From positions 1-14,456 of the forward strand of contig CAZESH010000086.1 of NCBI GenBank assembly GCA_964514665.1: 14,456 bases of DNA, read 5' to 3'. Every line of letters begins with the position of its first letter. The stretch's first letter is position 1. The DNA is from CAZESH01 sp964514665 (GTDB lineage Bacteria; Bacillota; Bacilli; Paenibacillales; KCTC-25726). The position numbers were made by a program, and so were the translations under genes. The notes beneath the pieces were generated by a model. The model saw nothing but the letters and a program-made list of their open reading frames with translations. It ran no database searches and was not told where the DNA came from. Of this stretch, positions 1 through 5,811 are shown piece by piece.

Positions 1-43
1 GTCCTGCAGATTACCGAGTTTCGGGAATCTGCAGGACCTTTTT
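1..43 (+). terminator. Intrinsic terminator of an upstream gene
   Basis: The arms GTCCTGCAGATT (1-12) and AATCTGCAGGAC (26-37) are perfectly complementary over 12 bp. The loop contains a further CCGA/TCGG pairing (14-17 with 21-24). A run of T follows directly (40-44). This is a textbook rho-independent terminator for a gene left of the window; that gene is not visible. Confidence 0.85.
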
Positions 44-44
44 T

Positions 45-232
45 CATGCTTCACGATTGTTCAAAATATAGAAAAATATTGAATCAATAATATATTTAAT
101 GAAAATATAAATAATTTTTTAAATCCAGAAAAAATTGAAATATTTCCCTTTAGCTGATAGTACGATTATATATATTATATTAAAAAACGTGAAAGCGTTT
201 TTAAAATTTAAAATTAGGGGGGAATTTATCTT
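45..232 (+). promoter_or_regulatory. AT-rich leader of the dctPQM operon
   Basis: No gene lies here. The stretch 61-120 has only about five G/C in 60 bases and contains repeated A- and T-tracts, which suggests curved DNA or an UP-element. A small palindrome, TATTGA-A-TCAATA, lies at 77-89. A possible -35 (TTGAAA, 135-140) and several possible -10 hexamers between 158 and 178 are present, but no pair has convincing spacing, so the exact promoter is left open. A cre-like site (190-203) lies between the -10 candidates and the dctP ribosome binding site AGGGGGG (216-222). Confidence 0.5.
190..203 (+). promoter_or_regulatory. cre-like site (CcpA operator) upstream of dctP
   Basis: TGAAAGCGTTTTTA matches the cre consensus TGWAANCGNTNWCA at every defined position except the 13th (T for C). 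It lies 30-43 bases before the dctP ATG, downstream of the AT-rich promoter area, a position where CcpA would block transcription (known for cre sites in Bacillota). Carbon catabolite repression of a carboxylate uptake operon would make sense. CcpA binding is inference. Confidence 0.6.
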
Positions 233-1312
233 ATGAAAAAATTTTTGACGATCATGTTAATCCTCAGCTTTATTCTTTTAGCACTCGCAGGATGCTCTTC
301 TTCCACTAAAACGAATGTAGATGCCGGCAATGCCCAAGTCCCTGAAAAGAAAGACGCGAAAGTGAGAACGATTCGTGCAGGTATTGGATTAACTGAGACT
401 CATCCTGAATATAAAGCGCTTATTAAATGGAAACAGCTTGTAGAGGAAAAAACAAAAGGTGCAATCAAGGTGGAAGCTTACCCCAGCGGCCAAATGGGAG
501 ACGACCGGACGATGACGGAAAATCTTCAAATGGGGACCTTGGAGGTTACGATTCCATCTACAGCTCCAATGGTTAACTTCGTTAAGGATTTTGCGGTATA
601 TGATATTCCATTTTTATTTGCAAATTCGAAGGTTGCCGATGCGGTTCTAGACGGTCCAGTCGGCCAGCAATTGCTGGATGAATTGCCGGCTGCCAATTTG
701 GTGGGCTTGGCCTATTGGGAAAATGGATTCCGCAATTTAACGAACAGCAAGCACCCGGTTGCCAGTGTTGACGATTTTAAAGGTTTGAAGATTCGTACCA
801 TGGAAAACAAAATTCATCTGGAGGTATTCAGGTCATTGGGAGCCAACCCGACGCCGATGGCATTCACCGAATTATTCACTGCCCTGCAGCAAGGGACGGT
901 AGATGGCCAGGAGAATCCGCTGGTTACGATTTATAACTCCAAATTCTATGAAGTGCAAAAATATGTATCGATGACCAATCACGTATACAGCCCATTTGTC
1001 TTTCTGATGAGCAAGAAATTCTGGGATGCTTCCACTCCGGAAGAACAAAAAATATTTGTCGATGCGGCTAAAGAAGCGCGTGACTACGAGCGCAAATTGA
1101 TCCGTGACGGGAATGATCAATATCGCCAGGATTTAATCGACAAAGGGATGAAATTCACGGATATCACTCCGGAGGTACATCAACAGTTAGTCGAAAAATC
1201 CTCTCCGGCGGTAGAGAAATTCATCGGAGACGGGGCGGATAAATTAATCAGCACGGATATTTACAACAAAGTCAAAGCGGCTGTGAAAGAGGCAGAAGCA
1301 CAGAATAAATAA
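233..1312 (+). CDS. dctP: TRAP transporter substrate-binding lipoprotein, DctP family
   Basis: Extracytoplasmic receptor of a tripartite ATP-independent periplasmic (TRAP) transporter. It captures a small carboxylate (C4-dicarboxylate or sugar acid) outside the membrane and delivers it to DctQM. The first 20 residues form a lipoprotein signal with lipobox LAGC, so Cys21 should be lipidated, as needed in a Gram-positive cell. Residues about 45-350 form the DctP fold: the KIRTMEN segment contains the conserved carboxylate-binding arginine (Arg188), followed by the family motif DGQENP (QENP at 226-229). The 359-aa length is normal for a lipidated DctP. ATG follows AGGGGGG (216-222) with 10-base spacing. 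It is the first gene of dctP-dctQ-dctM; a cre-like site upstream suggests catabolite control, and an 18-bp stem follows the stop codon. The substrate cannot be fixed from sequence. The family call is very secure. Confidence 0.95.
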   Translation: MKKFLTIMLILSFILLALAGCSSSTKTNVDAGNAQVPEKKDAKVRTIRAGIGLTETHPEYKALIKWKQLVEEKTKGAIKVEAYPSGQMGDDRTMTENLQMGTLEVTIPSTAPMVNFVKDFAVYDIPFLFANSKVADAVLDGPVGQQLLDELPAANLVGLAYWENGFRNLTNSKHPVASVDDFKGLKIRTMENKIHLEVFRSLGANPTPMAFTELFTALQQGTVDGQENPLVTIYNSKFYEVQKYVSMTNHVYSPFVFLMSKKFWDASTPEEQKIFVDAAKEARDYERKLIRDGNDQYRQDLIDKGMKFTDITPEVHQQLVEKSSPAVEKFIGDGADKLISTDIYNKVKAAVKEAEAQNK

Positions 1313-1332
1313 GGAATAAAAGAATAGGAAGC

Positions 1333-1376
1333 TAATAGAATAGCAGATGTTGTGAATGACATTTGCTATTCTATTA
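1333..1376 (+). other. Intercistronic 18-bp stem-loop between dctP and dctQ
   Basis: The arms 1333-1350 and 1359-1376 pair over 18 bp with a single G-U wobble, around an 8-nt loop (TGTGAATG). No T-run follows, so it is not a canonical terminator. Placed 20 bases after the dctP stop and before the dctQ ribosome binding site, it could stabilise the 3' end of a dctP-only transcript or partly stop transcription, giving more binding protein than membrane subunits. The structure is seen directly; the role is inferred. Confidence 0.75.
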
Positions 1377-1386
1377 TTTGCATAGT

Positions 1387-1394
1387 GAGGAGGG
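1387..1394 (+). promoter_or_regulatory. Ribosome binding site that sets the dctQ start (GTG)
   Basis: GAGGAGGG lies 8 bases before GTG at 1403. The in-frame ATG at 1352 sits in the loop of the stem 1333-1376 and has no Shine-Dalgarno sequence, so 1403 is the preferred start. Confidence 0.8.
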
Positions 1395-1402
1395 CAGTTC
1401 CC

Positions 1403-1891
1403 GTGGCTTTTTTGAGAAAAATAGACGAGCATTTTGAAGAATATTTAAGCGTGCTTCTGTTTTCCTTAATGACAGTGCTGATCTTTCTGCAAATTATTTT
1501 TCGCTTCCTGTTAAACGCTTCGTTGGATTGGACGGAAGAATTGGGAAGATACACATTTATTTGGCTGGTGTATTTGTCCGCAAGCTTGGCAGTCAAGAGA
1601 AATCGTCATATTCGGGTCGAAATCGTTGAAAAGCTTCTTCCCCGAAAGTCATCGAAATGGTTTGGATTTTTGGCCGAATTGATCTGGCTGCTGTTCTCTT
1701 TGACAATGGTCAAACAAGGTTATTTGGTTGCCAAGATGAATCTGCAAATGGGACAAAACTCCCCGTCGCTGTATTTGCCGATGGGACTTGTATATGCCAT
1801 TATCCCCATCGGCTTCGGCTTGATTTCGCTGCGGGTTTTACAAAAAATCATTCTTCGCTTTAAAAACAATAATCAGCTTATGGACACATAA
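1403..1891 (+). CDS. dctQ: TRAP transporter small membrane subunit, DctQ family
   Basis: Small permease subunit of the TRAP transporter, which docks DctP and the large subunit DctM in the cytoplasmic membrane. From the GTG start the protein is 162 aa, typical for DctQ, with four hydrophobic segments (about residues 16-37, 49-65, 83-105 and 123-147). The family hallmark WTEELGR (Trp43, Glu45-Glu46, Arg49) follows the first span, then the basic RNRHIR loop. A longer frame opens at ATG 1352, but that codon is inside a stem-loop and lacks a ribosome binding site, whereas GTG 1403 has GAGGAGGG 8 bases upstream. The stop is 15 bases before dctM. Family assignment is secure; the start is well supported but not proven. 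Confidence 0.92.
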   Translation: MAFLRKIDEHFEEYLSVLLFSLMTVLIFLQIIFRFLLNASLDWTEELGRYTFIWLVYLSASLAVKRNRHIRVEIVEKLLPRKSSKWFGFLAELIWLLFSLTMVKQGYLVAKMNLQMGQNSPSLYLPMGLVYAIIPIGFGLISLRVLQKIILRFKNNNQLMDT

Positions 1892-1906
1892 AAGGGGAGG
1901 GAACAT

Positions 1907-3193
1907 ATGGCAACCGCAGCTATCGTTTTAGGTGTATCTTTAATTGTATTTTTGCTTCTGGGTGTTCCCATTGCCTTTTCAATCGGTGCTGCTACCATCA
2001 TCGGATTGTATGTGGGCCATGTTCCTTTGGAATTTTTAGGCCAACAAGCCTTTACGTCGTTGGATTCTTTTCCTTCCATGGCTGTTCCCTTTTTTATTCT
2101 TGCCGGAGCATTAATGGAGACAGGCGGTCTGTCGAGGCGAATTGTAAATGTAGCACAAAGCATGATTGGGCAGGTAACAGGAGGACTCGCTATTGTTACG
2201 ATAATCGCATCCGCCTTTTTTGCGGCCATATCCGGTTCATCGCCTGCTACAGTTGCAGCGATCGGAACGATCATGATACCTTCCATGGTCAAAAGAGGAT
2301 ATCATAAAGATTTTTCAGCGGCGGTTGCTTCTTCAGGCGGGGGCTTGGGTATCATTATCCCTCCCTCCATCCCGATGATTATTTATGGAATTACAGCCGA
2401 TCAATCCATTGGAGGCATGTTTTTGGCCGGATTCGGCCCAGGTATATTAATTGTTGTCCTTTTATCCGTTACGGTTTATATCATTGCGAGAAAACGGAAA
2501 TATACGGGATCCGGTGAAAAAGCCAACCTCAAAAAAATCCTCACGGCAATTTGGGATGCGAAATGGGCTTTGCTTTCTCCGGTCATCATCTTGGGCGGAA
2601 TTTATGGAGGCATTTTCACTCCGACAGAATCAGCGGTTATTGCTGTTGTCTATGGTTTGATTATCGGTTTGTTCGTATATAAGGAATTAAAATTTAAGGA
2701 TCTTCCTCAAGTCATTATTAATTCCGCTTTGATGACAGGTGCCGTTTTAGTTATTTTAAGTACAGCCACAGCCTTTGGACGGTTAATCACGATGTATCAA
2801 ATTCCGAACATGATCGGAAATTTGATTCTTTCCGTTTCGGCCAGCAAATATGTAGTATTGGCTCTGATCATAGTGATCATCCTGATTGTGGGAACTTTTA
2901 TGGAGACTTTGTCGATCATTATTATCTTTGCGCCTTTGTTTTTGCCTGTGGTCACTTCCTTGGGTGTCGACCCCATCCATTTCGGAATTATTATGGTCGT
3001 CGGTGCCGAAATAGGGATGCTGACTCCACCTTTGGGCGTTAATATTTTTGTGGCTTCGGGAATTTCCAATCTCAACCTGGAGGTCATCGCCAAAGCTTTG
3101 CTGCCATTTTTGCTGGCCATGGTCGCGGCATTGGTTATCATTGCATTTGTTCCGCAAATTACAATGACGATCGTACATTTATTTGGTTATTAG
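1907..3193 (+). CDS. dctM: TRAP transporter large permease subunit, DctM family
   Basis: Large membrane subunit that carries out the ion-gradient-driven translocation step of the TRAP transporter. At 428 aa it has normal DctM length and is hydrophobic throughout, with about a dozen membrane segments. Typical DctM signatures appear in order: FSIGAATIIG near the N terminus, PFFILAGALMETGG, SGSSPATVAAIG, SSGGGLGIIIPPSIP, TPTESAV and LTPPLGVNIFV. The segments rich in Gly, Pro and Ser form the transport-site hairpins in this family. ATG 1907 is preceded by AAAGGGGAGGG (1891-1901) with 5-base spacing. It is the last gene of the operon; a perfect 15-bp hairpin (3220-3256) follows the stop. Na+ as coupling ion is known for characterised TRAP systems and is only inferred here. 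Confidence 0.96.
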   Translation: MATAAIVLGVSLIVFLLLGVPIAFSIGAATIIGLYVGHVPLEFLGQQAFTSLDSFPSMAVPFFILAGALMETGGLSRRIVNVAQSMIGQVTGGLAIVTIIASAFFAAISGSSPATVAAIGTIMIPSMVKRGYHKDFSAAVASSGGGLGIIIPPSIPMIIYGITADQSIGGMFLAGFGPGILIVVLLSVTVYIIARKRKYTGSGEKANLKKILTAIWDAKWALLSPVIILGGIYGGIFTPTESAVIAVVYGLIIGLFVYKELKFKDLPQVIINSALMTGAVLVILSTATAFGRLITMYQIPNMIGNLILSVSASKYVVLALIIVIILIVGTFMETLSIIIIFAPLFLPVVTSLGVDPIHFGIIMVVGAEIGMLTPPLGVNIFVASGISNLNLEVIAKALLPFLLAMVAALVIIAFVPQITMTIVHLFGY

Positions 3194-3219
3194 CGGCTTA
3201 AAGATTCATTTGCGGCAGC

Positions 3220-3266
3220 GGCAGCCTTGGACATCATTTTCATGTCCAAGGCTGCCTCTGTATTTT
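3220..3266 (+). terminator. Terminator of the dctPQM operon
   Basis: GGCAGCCTTGGACAT (3220-3234) pairs perfectly over 15 bp with 3242-3256 around a 7-nt loop. The following bases are only moderately T-rich (TCTGTATTTTC), so termination may be incomplete, but the stem is very stable. Confidence 0.75.
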
Positions 3267-3285
3267 CGTCAGGATGCCAATCCGA

Positions 3286-3314
3286 TTGACACCGTCTTAT
3301 TTCATGTGTAAAAT
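3286..3314 (+). promoter_or_regulatory. Sigma-A promoter of the regulator/ArsA/ABC operon
   Basis: A perfect -35 TTGACA (3286-3291) is separated by exactly 17 bp from a -10 TAAAAT (3309-3314; one mismatch to TATAAT). The predicted transcription start is near 3321, at the left edge of the palindrome 3320-3357, so a protein bound there would directly block initiation. Confidence 0.75.
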
Positions 3315-3319
3315 TATAT

Positions 3320-3357
3320 TATTCTTATCGTTCGGTATATTCCGAACGATAAGAATA
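3320..3357 (+). promoter_or_regulatory. 38-bp palindromic operator, probable autoregulation site
   Basis: The 16-base arms TATTCTTATCGTTCGG (3320-3335) and its exact complement (3342-3357) flank TATATT. Even the centre pairs except for its outermost bases, so 18 of 19 positions are symmetric. It covers the predicted +1 and lies just before the ribosome binding site GGGAGGG (3361-3367). A dimeric regulator encoded by the next gene is the likely ligand. In RNA it would also form a strong hairpin in the leader. Confidence 0.75.
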
Positions 3358-3372
3358 TAAGGGAGGGATCCT

Positions 3373-3918
3373 ATGGAAACACCGTCAACCTTTGTGGAAG
3401 TGCGTGAACAATATGCGGATTATTTTGCCCGGGCTGCGGCGATTTATAATGTCAGTCCTTTGCTTGGACGTCTCTATGCCTATCTTTTGCTTTCGCCCGA
3501 GCCGATGAGTCTGGGCGAGCTCGCCGATGCCGCGGGCGCGGCGAAAAGCACGGTGAGCGTGGTCATGCGCACGCTCGAGCATTATCGTGTCGTGCGCCGC
3601 CAATGGGTGAAGGGCGACCGGCGCGACTATTTTACCGCCCAGACCGATACGGGCGTAATGCTGCGTGAATTGTACGACCTTTTCTTTTCGAAGGAACTGG
3701 GTTATATGAAAATTGCCAATAAAACGGCAAAGCAGGCTCTTGAATCCGCTCCTCCGCAAGCGGACTGGCCGGACGGTCCGCAGCGTGAGCAGCTGTTGGA
3801 GCGGCTGAATCGGCTGGATGCTTTTGCCGTCATGATCACCTCTTTGCTGGAGCAAATCATGGGCGATGACAAAGCGGCGGCGCCGGCAGAGAGCATTCAG
3901 ATCGAGGTGGAAGAATGA
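3373..3918 (+). CDS. GbsR/MarR-type winged-helix transcriptional regulator
   Basis: Probable dimeric DNA-binding repressor that controls its own operon. The 181-aa protein resembles the GbsR branch of the MarR superfamily. An N-terminal helix leads into YNVSPLLGRLYAYLLLSPEP (25-44), like the GbsR-family SIGRLYG segment, then a winged helix-turn-helix with helix 2 at about 46-54, recognition helix about 58-68 (KSTVSVVMRTL), and a wing around VKGDRRDYF (79-87). The C-terminal half (about 95-165) is helical and would form the dimer or effector region. Known GbsR members repress glycine betaine/choline genes, but nothing here is an osmoprotectant gene, so that function should not be transferred. 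ATG follows GGGAGGG with 5-base spacing. The stop overlaps the next start as ATGA, so translation is probably coupled. Sampled GC content is far above that of dctM. Confidence 0.85.
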   Translation: METPSTFVEVREQYADYFARAAAIYNVSPLLGRLYAYLLLSPEPMSLGELADAAGAAKSTVSVVMRTLEHYRVVRRQWVKGDRRDYFTAQTDTGVMLRELYDLFFSKELGYMKIANKTAKQALESAPPQADWPDGPQREQLLERLNRLDAFAVMITSLLEQIMGDDKAAAPAESIQIEVEE

Positions 3919-5132
3919 GCGGCACGCGCTTGGTGATCATATCCGGCAAAGGCGGTGTGGGCAAGACCACGATTGCCGCCGCAACTGCAGCAGCCGCTGC
4001 CGACAAGGGATACCGGACGCTGCTCGTAAGCCTGGACCGCGCGCATAATCTAGGCGATGTGCTGCAGTGCTCCCCCGGCTCTGCGCCTGTCCAGGTTCCG
4101 GGCACGCACAGCTTATACGCGATGGAAATGGACCCGCAAGCGGAATTGAGCAGCAGTTGGCCGCTTCTCAAGCAGTATTTCAGCCGTTTTTTTGCCTACC
4201 TGGGCGCAGCTGCAGTGGAAGCGGAGGAGATGGCGGTATTCCCGGGGCTTGAAGAATTGCTGGTGCTTACCCGATTGGCGGAGCTGGCCGACAGTGACAA
4301 GTATGACCTGATCGTGGCGGACATGGCGCCGACAGCCAGCAGCCTGCGTTATCTCAGCTTCCCCGACATGATGGAGGGGGTATTTGGCAAGCTGCTTGCA
4401 TGGGATCAGCGAATGGCCGCTTTTCTGCGGCCGCTGCAGGGGAAAGCTTTGAAATTCCCCGTACCGGAAAACGAGGTATACGACAGCCTTCGCAGCTTGG
4501 CCAAGCGCTTGGCTGAATTGCGCGGATTATTGGCCGATCCGGCCCGCACGGCAGTGCGCCTGGTAATGACTCCGGAAAGCATCGTCCTGGAGGAGACGCG
4601 GCGGGCGCTCACCTACTTGAGCTTGTTCGGACTTAACGTGGATGCCGTGGTGATCAACAGATATTTTCCCGCGGAAGCGGTTCGGGGGTATCTGCAGGCA
4701 TGGGGAGAGATTCAGAATCGGGTGGTCGCTTCAGCCCGGGAGAGCTTCGCCGATCTTCCCGTCCATCTTTTGAAATTCCGGCCGACAGAAGTAATCGGCG
4801 TCTCCCAACTGCTGCAGACGGCTGCCGAGCTGTATGGAGAAACTGATCCCGCAAGCTTTTATCGCATGTCCCCTCCTTTGATCTATGAGCGGGAGGAGGA
4901 TGCCGTGATCCTCTCGCTCCATTTGCCTAATGCCGGCGGGGGAGCCTTGGATTTGCGGCGGCGCGAGCATAATCTCACGCTTACTGTGGAGGGATGGCGC
5001 CGGGTCATTTTGCTGCCTGATTTTCTGGCCGGGTATACGATCGCCAAAGCCCGTTTGTCGGGCGGGTATTTGAGAATTCGTTTTGTTCGCAATGGAACAG
5101 GAGGGATAGAAAATGTGGATGGAAATTCATGA
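3915..5132 (+). CDS. ArsA/Get3-family ATPase with C-terminal HSP20-like domain
   Basis: Cytoplasmic P-loop ATPase of the ArsA/GET3 (SIMIBI) family. A deviant Walker A GKGGVGKTT spans 11-19, with signature Lys12 and catalytic-loop Lys17. The switch I region reads SLDRAHNLGD (39-48; the family form is STDPAHNLSD) and switch II DMAPTASSLRYLSFP starts at Asp136 (family form DTAPTGHTLRLLSFP). Residues about 323-398 match the ArsA-type HSP20-like C-terminal domain. There is one ATPase half (405 aa), so it would act as a homodimer. Only one cysteine (Cys52) is present, so neither the arsenite-binding cysteines of plasmid ArsA nor a Get3-type CxxC exists; arsenic efflux is unlikely. It is translationally coupled to the regulator (4-base overlap) and overlaps the ABC ATPase gene by 20 bases. 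The cargo is unknown: it could handle hydrophobic segments or client proteins for the ABC exporter (inference). Confidence 0.85.
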   Translation: MSGTRLVIISGKGGVGKTTIAAATAAAAADKGYRTLLVSLDRAHNLGDVLQCSPGSAPVQVPGTHSLYAMEMDPQAELSSSWPLLKQYFSRFFAYLGAAAVEAEEMAVFPGLEELLVLTRLAELADSDKYDLIVADMAPTASSLRYLSFPDMMEGVFGKLLAWDQRMAAFLRPLQGKALKFPVPENEVYDSLRSLAKRLAELRGLLADPARTAVRLVMTPESIVLEETRRALTYLSLFGLNVDAVVINRYFPAEAVRGYLQAWGEIQNRVVASARESFADLPVHLLKFRPTEVIGVSQLLQTAAELYGETDPASFYRMSPPLIYEREEDAVILSLHLPNAGGGALDLRRREHNLTLTVEGWRRVILLPDFLAGYTIAKARLSGGYLRIRFVRNGTGGIENVDGNS

Positions 5133-5811
5133 CTTAGACAAAGCGTATATAACGGGCAAGGAGTCTTTTCAGGCATTAAAGGATATTAACCTGAGCATCG
5201 ATAAAGGCGAAATCGCGGTGATTCTCGGTCCGTCCGGTTCAGGCAAGTCCACTTTGCTTAATATCATCGGGGGCATAGACGGCGCGGATCGGGGAAAGAT
5301 CGTGATCGATAATGTGGAGCTTACCAAATTGAAGGATGCCCAATTAACGCAGTACAGAAGAAATTCTGTCGGCTTTATTTTTCAATTTTATAATCTTGTG
5401 CCCAATTTGACGGCTTACGAAAATGTCGAGGTGGCTGCCCATATCAGCAAGGACGGATTGGATATCGACGAGGTGCTGGAGGCCGTGGGCATGAGTGAAT
5501 TCAAGCATCGCTTTCCGAGAGAATTAAGCGGGGGCCAGCAGCAGCGGATCTCGATTGCAAGGGCGATTGTCAAAAAACCGAAATTTTTATTATGCGATGA
5601 GCCAACGGGAGCGCTTGATTATCAAACCTCCAAGGAGATTCTCAAATTGATCACCGAGATCAATCAAAAATACGAAACCACCGTGCTGATCATTACCCAC
5701 AATACGGCCATAAGCGCTATCGCCAAGCGAATCGTCAGGCTGAGAAGCGGCAAAATCGTCGAAAATCTTATCAACGACAATATACTGCCGGCCGAAAGGG
5801 TTGAATGGTAA
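5113..5811 (+). CDS. ABC transporter ATP-binding protein, MacB/LolD type
   Basis: Nucleotide-binding subunit that powers the FtsX-type permease encoded next. All ABC motifs are intact: Walker A GPSGSGKST (39-47), Q-loop in FQFYNLVPNLTAYENV, signature LSGGQQQR (138-145), Walker B FLLCDEPTGALD (158-169, catalytic Glu163) and the switch histidine His196 in THN. The 232-aa length and the FQFYNLVP and GALD wording are typical of the MacB/LolD/FtsE group, whose members act by mechanotransmission on envelope proteins, lipoproteins, peptides or antibiotics rather than classic import. ATG 5113 has AGGAGGG (5099-5105) with 7-base spacing and overlaps the ArsA-like gene by 20 bases; a second in-frame ATG at 5119 is less well placed. 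Family call secure, substrate unknown. Confidence 0.95.
   Translation: MWMEIHDLDKAYITGKESFQALKDINLSIDKGEIAVILGPSGSGKSTLLNIIGGIDGADRGKIVIDNVELTKLKDAQLTQYRRNSVGFIFQFYNLVPNLTAYENVEVAAHISKDGLDIDEVLEAVGMSEFKHRFPRELSGGQQQRISIARAIVKKPKFLLCDEPTGALDYQTSKEILKLITEINQKYETTVLIITHNTAISAIAKRIVRLRSGKIVENLINDNILPAERVEW

Noticed and set aside
1..43. T-box or other riboswitch terminator of dctP
   Set aside because: The hairpin is about 190 bases from dctP, and no conserved T-box or riboswitch core can be seen after it; it is simply the end of the upstream gene.
1352..1402. Seventeen-codon N-terminal extension of dctQ starting at ATG 1352
   Set aside because: The ATG lies in a stem-loop without a ribosome binding site; GTG 1403 has GAGGAGGG at 8-base spacing and gives normal DctQ length.
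2783..3178. Reverse-strand frames opposite dctM
   Set aside because: The translations are low-complexity His/Asn/Gln/Asp-rich, as expected opposite a hydrophobic membrane protein; no ribosome binding site or homology was recognised.
3373..3918. Glycine betaine/choline regulator GbsR itself
   Set aside because: The fold matches the family, but no betaine or choline genes are adjacent, so the specific name was not used.
3915..5132. Arsenic resistance operon (arsR-arsA)
   Set aside because: The regulator is GbsR/MarR-like, not ArsR. The ATPase lacks the metal-binding cysteines, and there is no arsB, arsC or arsD.
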